The position numbers were made by a program, and so were the translations under genes. 64,000 bases of DNA from Saprospiraceae bacterium (GTDB lineage Bacteria > Bacteroidota > Bacteroidia > Chitinophagales > Saprospiraceae), in contig JADJNF010000003.1 in assembly GCA_016714445.1 (NCBI GenBank), positions 407,602 to 471,601 on the forward strand, given 5' to 3'. The notes below the pieces were generated by a model. It ran no database searches and was not told where the DNA came from. It was given only the letters and a program-made list of their open reading frames with translations. Position 1 is the first letter of the stretch, and the number at the start of each line of letters is the position of its first letter. This document shows, one piece after another, positions 26,603-36,159 of this stretch.

Positions 26603-29101
26603 TTAATGATTAAAATTAATGGCCCCAAGATAAGAATTCATTTTATCATCTTCACTATAGAAAATTCTTTGAAGTATGATCGCCGGGTCCAGATGATAAA
26701 TAGTAATTGTATTTTGACCTTTTTTGAAATTGTTTACTTTTATTTTTGTGTGAATGATATTATCAGCCACCCATTTTTCCCATTTTGGATGATCAGCTCC
26801 TTTGGCATTTAAACTGATGATTTCAGGTTCTGACTCATTCACAGACACAGCTATTTTTAAGCCACCTGTATTAAAAACATCCAAGGTCGGTGAATGGAAT
26901 AGATGAAGATATCCTGCTTCATATTCATGTATATTGTCAAAAATAACATTAACTGAAGGGGCATCTTTTGGCTCAGAGAATGATGAGTGATTCATAGGCC
27001 AAGTGGTGAGACCAAGTCCGTATCTCCCATAATGGTCAAGTAATTTCCAATCGATCGATGCCTGATTTTTTACTACTTTATATGGTCTAATGTCTATAAC
27101 TATTTCTTTTGGTTTATTTTCATATTTATTGTCCATCATCAAAGTATCTCCCATTTCCCAATGCCAAAGCCGGTAGGTATGCGGCATCACATTTTTCTGT
27201 GGTTGTTGCCAATATGTGTAGCCAATATGGGTCTGCGACATCATATGATTCCATTTTCCATTTAGGAGCTGATGATATGTTTGGGTAATTAATGAGTCGT
27301 TTTGGTAATACTTTTTGACTTCACCTGCATAAAAATTTGTCAATGGGCTTTTGGCATAAAAATGTCTGTGGTTGAGCGCTTGAGAATAATACATCTGATA
27401 TAGATTACTCATGGCTTCAAGAGGATGATGCACCAATTGGAAGTAAGCAGTATGGACATCTTTATCCAGATTTTGCATCAATACAGATGATTTTTCTGTA
27501 AGGGTCTTGAAAGTAGTTACCATGTTTTCAAACTCATTATTCACATCCAGACTATATGTTGTTGAATTTAGAATTTCTGGTTTTCGAAGTGATATCAGAT
27601 GGCTGCTTTGATGTAGTATCTCTCCGACTTCGGTTGATTTTTCAGTTCCAAACTGTTGAGCCGACCATTGTGTAAAATAAGGATTTACATCTTCATATTT
27701 GATCTTCTCAGGATTCCAAGCCAGATCAAGGAAAAACGAAACAGGCAATTCCATCGGTTTGATATCACCTACATTTACGATCCATATTCGGTCTATTCCA
27801 TTTTGATAGCTCATGGTCATCTGATCCCAAATGCGCGGTAGGTAATTGGTATTGAGCCACTTGTAATTCCTTGGCCCGCCTACATAATCGAAATGATAGT
27901 ACATACCATATCCACCTGATCTTGGACTCTCTTTGGATGGCAACCTCCGCACATTACCCCAATTGTCATCACAAAAAAGCAAAGTAATGTCTTCCGGCAC
28001 TTGCATACCTTTGTCATAATAGTCTTGTACTTCTTTGTATAAAGCCCACATTTGTGGTGTTTGATTTGCAGGTTTTTTGGTGGATGATTCTATTATTTTT
28101 CTTTGATCAGCAACTATGTTTTCTAAAAGAGAAATGGCTGTTTTTTCGGTCATTGGTTCATCACCATCTCCACGCATACCCACGGTTACTATCTTTTCAT
28201 TATCAGCACGGTCCATGCCTTCTTTCCAAAATGTTTGGAGATCATTTTTATGCGTTTCATAATTCCATTTAGCGCCCTTACCATGTCTGCGCCATTCATC
28301 ATGTGCACGCATGAGAGGTTCGTGGTGTGATGTTCCTATGACGATACCATATTTTTCGGCCATCATTTTGTTTTCTGAATCATCATCGTAAAAAGCATTT
28401 CCCCACATAGCAGGCCAGATATAATTGGCTTTAAGCCGTAGCATGAGTTCGAATACTTTTTCATAAAATAGATGATTGAACCCACCAAATTTTTCTTTGG
28501 ACCAATTGCTGAGTGCAGGGGCTTCGTCATTGATGAAGATGCCACGATATTTTACTTTTGGACCATCTTCATATACAAAATTGGCTTTGATGTGGATTTT
28601 ATCCCTTTTTTGAATGGGAACATCTGCCCAATAATACCATGGTGAAATGCCAAGTAATTTCGAAATTTCCATGAGTCCATAAGCAGTTCCACGTGGGTCA
28701 CTGCCTATGATTAGGATTCCATTTTGTTTTCTATTATTGAGTGCAGTAAAGGTTTTGACTAAAAAATGCTCCCATTTGGCATGTATGTTTTGTATGTTTA
28801 TTTTATTTTTAATAAGGATTTTTTTGATCATTGGGTCATTTATATTTCCAGCGATGATCTGGAACTTAACCTTTTGATCGTCTGCATAATTTGAAAAACC
28901 GGACAGTTTTAAGTCTTTTAATACTAGTTCTTTTGCAGTCAGAATGATTGGGTCAGCATTTTCCGACAGTTGAATATTTATAGGAGTATCATTAAATAGT
29001 GTTATGGAACCATTGGAAAGAGTTCCGGTTAATATGCTTTGGCTATTCAAAACCCAGCACCACAAGATTATTGTTATTGTGAATACTTGTCTGATAATCA
29101 T
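26603..29101 (-). CDS. GH115 alpha-glucuronidase, exported
   Basis: An 832-residue protein with signal peptide MIIRQVFTITIILWCWVLNS. It shows the GH115 layout: an N-terminal domain (GILIIGSDPRGTAYGLMEIS, SPWYYWADVP), then the barrel with VKYRGIFINDEAPALSNW, LRLKANYIWPAMWGNAFYDD, YGIVIGTSHHEPLMRAHDEW, VTVGMRGDGDEPM, TLLFCDDNWGNVRRLP, and RIWIVNVGDIKPMELPVSFF, followed by C-terminal helical and beta domains. The family removes (4-O-methyl)-glucuronate from internal or terminal xylose units of intact xylan. This complements the GH67 enzyme at 54376, which acts on chain-end glucuronate of oligosaccharides. First hydrolase gene after susCD1, separated by two hairpins. Confidence 0.95.
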   Translation of the reverse strand: MIIRQVFTITIILWCWVLNSQSILTGTLSNGSITLFNDTPINIQLSENADPIILTAKELVLKDLKLSGFSNYADDQKVKFQIIAGNINDPMIKKILIKNKINIQNIHAKWEHFLVKTFTALNNRKQNGILIIGSDPRGTAYGLMEISKLLGISPWYYWADVPIQKRDKIHIKANFVYEDGPKVKYRGIFINDEAPALSNWSKEKFGGFNHLFYEKVFELMLRLKANYIWPAMWGNAFYDDDSENKMMAEKYGIVIGTSHHEPLMRAHDEWRRHGKGAKWNYETHKNDLQTFWKEGMDRADNEKIVTVGMRGDGDEPMTEKTAISLLENIVADQRKIIESSTKKPANQTPQMWALYKEVQDYYDKGMQVPEDITLLFCDDNWGNVRRLPSKESPRSGGYGMYYHFDYVGGPRNYKWLNTNYLPRIWDQMTMSYQNGIDRIWIVNVGDIKPMELPVSFFLDLAWNPEKIKYEDVNPYFTQWSAQQFGTEKSTEVGEILHQSSHLISLRKPEILNSTTYSLDVNNEFENMVTTFKTLTEKSSVLMQNLDKDVHTAYFQLVHHPLEAMSNLYQMYYSQALNHRHFYAKSPLTNFYAGEVKKYYQNDSLITQTYHQLLNGKWNHMMSQTHIGYTYWQQPQKNVMPHTYRLWHWEMGDTLMMDNKYENKPKEIVIDIRPYKVVKNQASIDWKLLDHYGRYGLGLTTWPMNHSSFSEPKDAPSVNVIFDNIHEYEAGYLHLFHSPTLDVFNTGGLKIAVSVNESEPEIISLNAKGADHPKWEKWVADNIIHTKIKVNNFKKGQNTITIYHLDPAIILQRIFYSEDDKMNSYLGAINFNH

Positions 29102-29124
29102 TTATTTAATAATTTTTCTTTAAA

Positions 29125-29157
29125 GAAAGAGGAGCGCGGTAGTGCTGCTCCTCTTTC
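29125..29157 (-). terminator. Hairpin between susD1 and the GH115 gene (possible attenuator)
   Basis: An 11-bp perfect stem (GAAAGAGGAGC / GCTCCTCTTTC) with an 11-base loop. A second inverted repeat, TAATTCAGG (29164-29172) and CCTGAATTA (29202-29210), sits between it and the susD1 stop. There is no strong T-run, so partial termination or mRNA processing that lowers enzyme expression relative to SusCD is more likely than a full stop. Confidence 0.6.
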
Positions 29158-29226
29158 ATGTTGTAATTCAGGTTTTCAAAATTTTTCAAGCCACATGTTT
29201 TCCTGAATTAACCTATAGAAACAATT

Positions 29227-31038
29227 TTAGTATCCTGTATTTTGTGGAAATTTGGGTCCTTCAACTGTTCTGTCGATTTGAGATTGAGGTATTGGTCTTA
29301 GTACATGGAAGTCTTTAATGAATGGTCCAGCTTCAGGATTCCAGGCTTTTATTCTTCTCACTAAAGATTTTGTCCTTACCAAATCATCGTGTCGCATCCA
29401 TTCTCCATGAAGTTCTCTTGTCCTTTCATCTAAAATGAAGTCGATTGTAACGTCATTAGCTGTTATTTTCATTGCTTCAGAAGCTGCAGTATTTTGAGCC
29501 GCTGTATTAGTTTTACGGAAAGCTGCTCTTTGTCTTATTACATTCAATAATTCTGCTGCTTTTTGCTTATCACCAGACTGTAAATACGCTTCAGCTCCAA
29601 TTAAGTACACTTCCGAAAATCTGGTTAACACAACTGGTCGAGTCGAAGGATCGTTAAAGTTTGAACCTCTACTAGGATCCATAAACTTTTTAAGCGCAGG
29701 GAATATATCGTTTTTCCAAAGACTTGGTGGAACAACGATTCCTTTAAATGGTTGACTACCTATGAATTGCGGAGCTCCGGGTACTTCAAAATCTGTAATC
29801 CATACTACAGTATCCAAACCTGGTCTTAAGGTATTACCAATTCCTCTGCTATTATTTGCTGTGGTAGCTGTATAAGAAGATGTTGTATTTGCTATATACA
29901 CTGTATAGAAACTGTTAGAAAATCTTGAGTCAATATCTCTTTTTACAAATGCCTGATCCAAAATGTAGTTTTTGCCTGCATTTTCTCCTGAAGTCCATTT
30001 ATGACTGTTTGGTCTGATTCTTGAATATGGTCTTCCATAAAATGCATCTCTGACCATACCTGATGGACCGCTGTTTACTAATAATCCAGCCGCATTTATG
30101 TACGAATTCACACCACTTAAGCTTGGATAATTCCAATTTGTAAACCATGGAGTAAGATTTAATGCTGCCCCTCCTGATGCACCACCTCCCACTGTATAAT
30201 ATCCATATTTTGCATCATTGGAGTGGTCACTCACAAACATTGTTTCTTTGCCATAGTCATTTGCCGGGACAAAAGCATCTCCAAAATCTTGCCATAAATC
30301 AAGCCCATATGTACCTTTTTCAGCAATTATTTCACTGGAAATTTTAGCAGCTTCTGCATAATCAGCTTGATTATCGGTTAGCCATCCTCTGGTAAGCAAT
30401 GCTTTTGCCAGGAAGAATTTTGCAACAGCTTTAGTTGCTGCCTTACCTAAGAATGGTGCTGTTGGTGTATTAGGCAAATCAGCCGCAGCTTCGGTAAAAT
30501 CTTTAATGATTTGTTTATAAACTTCACTTGCCGGATCTCTTTTAGCTGCTTGCGAAGCAGAAGTTATAAATTCTGTGTGAAGTGGCACATCTCCCCATGT
30601 TTGTACCAAATAAAAATACCAAAAACCTCTTAAGAATTTTGCCTGTGCCAAATACTGCTTTTTAACTGTCTCTGGATCCTTGAGTTCTTCTCCAAATTTT
30701 AATACTCCGTTAAGGGTGTTGATATCAGTGAATGCAATACCCCATGCACTACCAAAATTAGTACCATTTAGACCATTGTAAGTATGTGCAGGTCCACCTC
30801 CTGAACTGGAGCCTTGGATATACTCATCAGTTCCAGCCTGCATTTCTGTAGAGAAGCCCTCTGTACCCCATTGACTTCTAATATCATTATAAACACCCGC
30901 AATTCCTCCTAATACACCAGCTGATGTATTAAATAGGGAAGGTACTATTTGTGATTGTGGTTCTTCAACTAAAACAGATTCACAACCAAAAGCTATAAAT
31001 GTAAAACAAGCTATTATTGTTAATTGAAACTTTTTCAT
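29227..31038 (-). CDS. SusD/RagB-family outer-membrane glycan-binding lipoprotein
   Basis: A 603-residue lipoprotein (MKKFQLTIIACFTFIAFGC, lipobox FGC). It carries the SusD family pattern: the N-terminal EEPQSQIVPSLFNTSAGVLGG, AKFLRGFWYFYLVQTWGDVPL, EVYKQIIKDFTEAAADLPNTP, TKAVAKFFLAKALLTRG and the C-terminal VVLTRFSEVYLIGAEAYLQS, RGLFILDERTRELHGE-type DERTREL box and FPQNTGY end. SusD proteins cap their SusC partner and bind the oligosaccharide on the surface. It is 11 bp downstream of susC1, so they are a pair. The glycan is very likely xylan, given the downstream genes. Confidence 0.96.
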   Translation of the reverse strand: MKKFQLTIIACFTFIAFGCESVLVEEPQSQIVPSLFNTSAGVLGGIAGVYNDIRSQWGTEGFSTEMQAGTDEYIQGSSSGGGPAHTYNGLNGTNFGSAWGIAFTDINTLNGVLKFGEELKDPETVKKQYLAQAKFLRGFWYFYLVQTWGDVPLHTEFITSASQAAKRDPASEVYKQIIKDFTEAAADLPNTPTAPFLGKAATKAVAKFFLAKALLTRGWLTDNQADYAEAAKISSEIIAEKGTYGLDLWQDFGDAFVPANDYGKETMFVSDHSNDAKYGYYTVGGGASGGAALNLTPWFTNWNYPSLSGVNSYINAAGLLVNSGPSGMVRDAFYGRPYSRIRPNSHKWTSGENAGKNYILDQAFVKRDIDSRFSNSFYTVYIANTTSSYTATTANNSRGIGNTLRPGLDTVVWITDFEVPGAPQFIGSQPFKGIVVPPSLWKNDIFPALKKFMDPSRGSNFNDPSTRPVVLTRFSEVYLIGAEAYLQSGDKQKAAELLNVIRQRAAFRKTNTAAQNTAASEAMKITANDVTIDFILDERTRELHGEWMRHDDLVRTKSLVRRIKAWNPEAGPFIKDFHVLRPIPQSQIDRTVEGPKFPQNTGY

Positions 31039-31049
31039 CTTTTTTAAAT

Positions 31050-34000
31050 TTAAAATTTGATATTTAAACCTACTGTAAATTGTCTGACAGGAGGTGTATT
31101 TAAGTTTACGTTAAGTTGTCTGGTTGGTACTCCATCACCAATTAAATTACCAGTTCCATTTCCTTCAGGGTCTATGGCTAAGCCGCTTTTTACTAAAGGA
31201 GAATAAATTATAAATGGATTTACAGCATTAACATATATTCTTGCACTTGAAATGCCAGCTTTCCTTAGTGACTCTAAAGATAATGTATAACCTAAATTAA
31301 TACTTCTCATTTTAATAAATGAACCATCTCTGTATGTAAGTACTGATTGAAAATCTTTTACTCCCGCATTTGCATCTGGTCTTGGGAAAGCATTTGTAGG
31401 GTTTTCCGGTGTCCAATAATCCACATTATATTGGTTAGATCTTCCTTGATTGAAAAAACTAAAACCAGTGCCTCCACCTGATGTTCCTGACAGATATGGT
31501 ACAACTACTTTTTGTCCCATTCTGGCATAAGTTACCAAAGATAGGTCAAATCCTTTATATGAAAAATTATTTGTAAAACCTCCTTCCCATTTAGGTTGGA
31601 AATTTCCAATTATCTTTCTATCAGCTGCATCAATTTTACCATTTCCATCCACATCCTCTACTCTTATTTGCCCTGGAAGTTGAACAGGTGAAGTTTGTTT
31701 GGATAATGTTCCATCACTTGCATCTGATGTTTGCCAAATACCAAGCATATTGTAATCATAAATTACTGTCAATGGTTGGCCAACAAACCAGCCATTTCCT
31801 TTATTGTCAAGTTCTGTTGGCGTAGTAAGTTGAGTGATTTTTTCTCTGTTAAAGAAATAAATTAAATCAGCACTCCAATTGAATCCGTTATCATTTCTCA
31901 AGATGTCAACAGATATTGTGGATTCAAATCCATGACCTTCTGTTCTTCCTAAGTTTTTTAAGGTCGAGCCAGCTCCGTTACTTTGTGGTAAATTTACTGA
32001 CAATAGGATATCTTTTGTTTTCTGACGGTAAATTTCAAAGGTACCAGTTACCCTATTTTTAAATAGGCCTATTTCTACTCCAATATCAGATTTAGTGGTA
32101 GACTGCCATCCTAAATCACTTGCGGGTATACTTGTAACTGTATAACCTAGTACTTGTCCTGCTATTGAAGTTCCAAAATTGTAATAACTTGATGATAAAG
32201 CTCCTAAAGTAGCATAAGCACCAACATTTCTGTTTCCGGATAAACCCCAGCTTCCTCGTACTCTAAGGTTTGATATGACATCTATGTTCTTCATAAATGC
32301 TTCATCACTTACATTCCATCCTAAGCCAATAGCTGGATAATTAAACCATTGATTTCCAGGTGACAGAGTGGAAGACCCATCTCTTCTGAAAGTAGCCGTA
32401 AGCATATATTTGCCGGCATAAGAATAGTTTGCCCGGGCCATATAAGATAATAACCCTGTTTCCGAAAAGAAATTTCCAGTGGTTGCGTTTGCTATAGTCG
32501 CTCCGGAAGCTAAAGAGAAATTGGCTGTTTTTATATAATCTGCCGGTACTCCTTTTACATTAAAGTTAGAACCTAAACTATGGTTTTTAGTAACTTCAAA
32601 TAAAGCAGTCAGACCCAATTTGTGTTTTTCTGCAAATACTTTATCATAATATAATAAATGTTGAAGATTTACATCCCAATACTCTACATTGCTAAGATCT
32701 GCACTCGATGAACTTTGTACAGTAGCATTATTAACGTATGTATTGATTGGATTATATCCATTGAAGTGAGATTGACTGAAATTCAGTCCGGCATTAAATC
32801 TATATCTCAATCCTTCAGCCAGTTTTACTTCTCCATACAAACTGTTAAATGTTCTTATTGATCGATTGTTATTTAAGATATCATCTTCTCTTGAAATCAA
32901 TGTAAGAGGAGAAATTTGTGCAGCATCTATACTTCCGATTTTTGGCTGCAAATTTACAGTTCCATCATCATTATATGGTTTTGCCAGTGGTGTTAAGCCA
33001 GCAAGAAATCCTGGTACTCCATTACCACCCGGATTATTTGTGCGTGAAAGTGTGTTTATTGTATTTAACCCGATTTTTACCCTGGAACCTATCCTTTGGT
33101 CTAATGTTAATCTAATGGTTGCTCTATCAAAATCCTGGTTTGGAATTATTCCTGTTTCTTTAAAATATCCTAAACCCATAGAATATTGAGTATTCTCTAC
33201 ACCACCTTGCAGACCTAATTGGTGGCTGGTATTAAATCCTTGTCGAAACATCAAATCCTGCCAATCAGTATCTACACCAGCGGCTAAATTTGCTGTTTCT
33301 ACTGGTGTTAATGGATACGCCGTTGAATTTGGTGTGGCACTATTTAATTTTGTTGCCCAATCTTTATGCGTTACATATTCCGCGGCATTCATAAAATCGT
33401 ATTTGCCCATAATATTAGTCACACCATGATAAGCATCATATGTCAGTACAGGCTTTGAAACACGACCTCTTTTTGTAGTTATCAAAACAACACCACCTGC
33501 ACCTCTGGATCCAAAGATCGCTGTTGATGATGCATCTTTTAATATTTCCATAGAGGCGATGTCATCTGGGTTTATATCATTCAAACCACCATATGGAATA
33601 CCATCAACAACTACAAGAGGGCCATCAAGCCCATCACCATTGTCAGTTGTTAGTGTACGGTTACCTCTAATCCGAATCTGTCCTTGTGCCCCGGGGCCAG
33701 TACCATTACTTACTATCGAAACTCCGGCAGCCCTTCCCTTTAATTGGTTAAGCATGTTTGGTGCCGGAACTTCCTTTAGTGTTGTTTCAGAAAGAGACAC
33801 TACAGACCCTGTGACATCCCTTTTATTTTGTGTTCCGTAACCGACAACTATAACTTCGTCTAAAGCAAAATTATTGGAAAGTTGTGCATCATACACATCG
33901 GTACCACTAACTACAGTTAGTTCCTGGGCCAGATAGCCCACATAAGAAATAACCAGAACATCATTTACTTTAGCATTGATGGTGTATTTTCCATCTACAT

Positions 34001-34175
34001 CGGTGATTGTACCCGTATCGGTGTTTTTGATCAAAACAGTAGCACCTATAACAGGCAAGTTTTTTTCATCTAAGACTGTACCCTGAACCTTCATACTCTG
34101 GGCAGAGACCAGGGTGGTAACAAAAACAAAAGCAAAACTGAAAGCAATTTTACGCGTGCGCAAATTCAATTTCAT
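31050..34175 (-). CDS. SusC/RagA-family TonB-dependent glycan importer
   Basis: A SusC-type receptor of 1041 residues when started at the ATG at 34175. The upstream in-frame ATG at 34214 would add 13 residues before the signal peptide (MKLNLRTRKIAFSFAFVFVT), so it is rejected. Domains: carboxypeptidase-D regulatory-like (~27-100, GTVLDEKNLPVIGATVLI...), TonB plug (~105-220, DEVIVVGYGTQNKRDVTGSV, IRIRGNRTL, PLVVVDGIPYGG, EILKDASSTAIFGSRGAGGV), then the 22-strand barrel ending FTVGLNIKF. It forms the outer-membrane pore for xylo-oligosaccharides with the SusD partner. A promoter with an overlapping operator lies 150-190 bp upstream (34323-34362). Confidence 0.96.
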   Translation of the reverse strand: MKLNLRTRKIAFSFAFVFVTTLVSAQSMKVQGTVLDEKNLPVIGATVLIKNTDTGTITDVDGKYTINAKVNDVLVISYVGYLAQELTVVSGTDVYDAQLSNNFALDEVIVVGYGTQNKRDVTGSVVSLSETTLKEVPAPNMLNQLKGRAAGVSIVSNGTGPGAQGQIRIRGNRTLTTDNGDGLDGPLVVVDGIPYGGLNDINPDDIASMEILKDASSTAIFGSRGAGGVVLITTKRGRVSKPVLTYDAYHGVTNIMGKYDFMNAAEYVTHKDWATKLNSATPNSTAYPLTPVETANLAAGVDTDWQDLMFRQGFNTSHQLGLQGGVENTQYSMGLGYFKETGIIPNQDFDRATIRLTLDQRIGSRVKIGLNTINTLSRTNNPGGNGVPGFLAGLTPLAKPYNDDGTVNLQPKIGSIDAAQISPLTLISREDDILNNNRSIRTFNSLYGEVKLAEGLRYRFNAGLNFSQSHFNGYNPINTYVNNATVQSSSSADLSNVEYWDVNLQHLLYYDKVFAEKHKLGLTALFEVTKNHSLGSNFNVKGVPADYIKTANFSLASGATIANATTGNFFSETGLLSYMARANYSYAGKYMLTATFRRDGSSTLSPGNQWFNYPAIGLGWNVSDEAFMKNIDVISNLRVRGSWGLSGNRNVGAYATLGALSSSYYNFGTSIAGQVLGYTVTSIPASDLGWQSTTKSDIGVEIGLFKNRVTGTFEIYRQKTKDILLSVNLPQSNGAGSTLKNLGRTEGHGFESTISVDILRNDNGFNWSADLIYFFNREKITQLTTPTELDNKGNGWFVGQPLTVIYDYNMLGIWQTSDASDGTLSKQTSPVQLPGQIRVEDVDGNGKIDAADRKIIGNFQPKWEGGFTNNFSYKGFDLSLVTYARMGQKVVVPYLSGTSGGGTGFSFFNQGRSNQYNVDYWTPENPTNAFPRPDANAGVKDFQSVLTYRDGSFIKMRSINLGYTLSLESLRKAGISSARIYVNAVNPFIIYSPLVKSGLAIDPEGNGTGNLIGDGVPTRQLNVNLNTPPVRQFTVGLNIKF

Positions 34176-34322
34176 GAGATAGCTCAAAGCTAGAAATTCA
34201 TGTAAAAGTGGCATTTAATTTAATTTTTAAAAGTGATAAAATAAGCTATAAAATTATATACTAAATTACTTGTCTATTGTATTTTATCAGAGCAATTTAA
34301 ACAATGTTTAATGATTCAAAGA

Positions 34323-34362
34323 CAAATCTACAAAAGAAAATAATATATGCAATCAGTTGCAT
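34323..34362 (-). promoter_or_regulatory. susC1 promoter with 16-bp operator-like palindrome
   Basis: Read on the minus strand, a TAGATTTG box (34323-34330) fits the Bacteroidota -7 consensus TAnnTTTG, and a TTG (34350-34352) lies 19 bp upstream at the -33 position. The TTG is inside the near-palindrome ATGCAATCAGTTGCAT (34347-34362; half-sites TGCAA/TTGCA). An operator covering the -33 box suggests repression by a LacI-family protein. The same arrangement is at 53064-53103. Confidence 0.75.
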
Positions 34363-35094
34363 AACCTATTTTAAATAATTATATTTATAATACATAAATG
34401 CACTGTTAATTAATTACATATAAGTTAATAAAAAATATTTTATTTAATGAGTTGAAAATCAATTTGTAATATTATTGTACGTATATATGCTATTTATCCG
34501 GCATAATATTTTACAATAATAAGCATTACAGAACTAAAAATTTATATTAATCAATAACTAAGCTGTTGAAATTATTCACGTAATTGATTGCAGATGAAGA
34601 ATTGTTTATTTGAGTATTATACAAAAATAATTGCAGTGTTAAGGTTCAGGTTATTGTTACTAATGGAAATATCATGAAACAATGAATTTATTTATACCGA
34701 CGATAATTTTCTTTAAGAAAAATTATGTCTTCATTATAAAGACGATGTTTCACATGTCTTTATATTATTTCGACGATAAATGTTCAGGACGATATATGTC
34801 CTGATCACAAATCACTTTAAAGACAAGCTTCGTGTTACCGCTTTAGGTAAACATAAACTTCGTCCTTACTCAAAATCAATACAGTGAGTAAATCATTTTT
34901 CGCAAACCAATTTATTTTGACTATAAGATCATTCGTCAAGTATTCATCTAAACTATTAGGTACTCTTAGCTGTGGTGCAGCATCCCCAGTTAAGAGCTAA
35001 AATCATTTGTGACGACTTCTTAAGCTCTTCTTTTGATCTTTGGAAAATAGAACTGCTATTATTATGTAACTTTTTGTTTGTTATGAGTCCCGGC
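34363..35094. other. Long intergenic region with a series of small hairpins
   Basis: There is no gene here. Between 34703 and 34996 several short inverted repeats follow one another: 34703-34726 (ATAATTTT type), 34727-34743 (GTCTT/AAGAC), 34739-34760, 34784-34804 (TCAGGAC/GTCCTGA), 34866-34891 (TTACTCA/TGAGTAA) and 34963-34996 (CTCTTA/TAAGAG with an inner pair). The word GACGAT recurs near several of them. Possibly 3' structures of the DUF4249 transcript or an unknown structured RNA. The 34363-34690 part is AT-rich and shows nothing further. Confidence 0.45.
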
Positions 35095-36147
35095 TTATAA
35101 TGGCCAATAGTCAGGTTTTATGGTAGTAGAAAAGGGAAGTAAAAGACAATTTATACATACTTCCGGACGAGATGAGTTAAACCTTACCTGACATATATCT
35201 GTCACCACTCCGCCAAGTTTAACCATATTTGTAAATATGATGGTATCCCTGACACCACCTAAAGTAAAGTTTCCCAGCACTTCATCATTGGGATCATTTA
35301 CATTTTTGATATTGCCAAGTATTTTTCCCGGTGGTGCGTCAAATATATTCATACCAGTATTGGAGATGAGATTTACTTTATTCCAGTAACTAAGAGATTC
35401 GTCACTAAGATGGTATTGTGCTATTTTGAAAGCATAAAGTCTCAGAAATCTTGCATCAAAAGGTATGTCCAATAAATTAAATTTTTGGATATTGTTAGTG
35501 CGTAAATCTTTTGCAGAGAGCAATTTGATGGTGTTGTTATCTATACTTTCGGTAACATAACAAGTTTTTAGGGTGGTGGATGGTGGATTAAACTCCATGA
35601 ACTCATACTCTCCGTTTATCCTGTATAGTGCTTTAAAATCATCTGTAATTGTCCCCGTCAAATTGATATTGACAAATTTATCATTGATCAAATTGCCAGC
35701 TGAATTGAGCGACTGTATGTTTATCAGTTCTGTATCTGGTACCGGTAGAGGTAAGGCATTTGGCATAGTTTGGGATGTAGAACGGTAAGTTTGTCCATCG
35801 ACTACGACTTCCATGACATAAGTTTCCCCAATAACTCCTGCAAATGATGCTGTGTAGGTGCCATCTTTATCATGGACAAATTCAAAATCTTCAATGGACG
35901 ACATTATTCTTACTGTAGCGTTCTGTATGGGAACTGAATTAGTAATACTATTGGTTCCTGTCAGGACACTTCTGCCGACATATACTTTTTGGGTTTCAAA
36001 TTTTGATGTTATCAAGCTGTTTATGACTATCCTTGTTTTTTCATTGGACACATCATAATTTATCTGGGTGATACAGCTCATCAAAAGGGAAAGAAGTATA
36101 AAACAACCAAAGTTTATTATAAATTTTTTCTTTGTCAACATCATCAA
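35095..36147 (-). CDS. DUF4249 lipoprotein
   Basis: A 350-residue lipoprotein with signal MMMLTKKKFIINFGCFILLS and lipobox LMSC. It has the DUF4249 pattern: an Ig/carboxypeptidase-regulatory-like N-terminal half (TRIVINSLITS, QNATVRIMS, GTYTASFAGVIGETYVMEV, YRSTSQTMPNALPLP) and a C-terminal half with two Cys near the end (EVCINCLLLP). Such genes commonly follow a TonB-dependent receptor. They are thought to be surface partners of it, in the way SusD is for SusC, although the ligand is not known. Here it is the last gene of the TonB-receptor trio, 12 bp after the plug-domain gene. Confidence 0.85.
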   Translation of the reverse strand: MMMLTKKKFIINFGCFILLSLLMSCITQINYDVSNEKTRIVINSLITSKFETQKVYVGRSVLTGTNSITNSVPIQNATVRIMSSIEDFEFVHDKDGTYTASFAGVIGETYVMEVVVDGQTYRSTSQTMPNALPLPVPDTELINIQSLNSAGNLINDKFVNINLTGTITDDFKALYRINGEYEFMEFNPPSTTLKTCYVTESIDNNTIKLLSAKDLRTNNIQKFNLLDIPFDARFLRLYAFKIAQYHLSDESLSYWNKVNLISNTGMNIFDAPPGKILGNIKNVNDPNDEVLGNFTLGGVRDTIIFTNMVKLGGVVTDICQVRFNSSRPEVCINCLLLPFSTTIKPDYWPL

Positions 36148-36159
36148 TTACTTTTTAGA

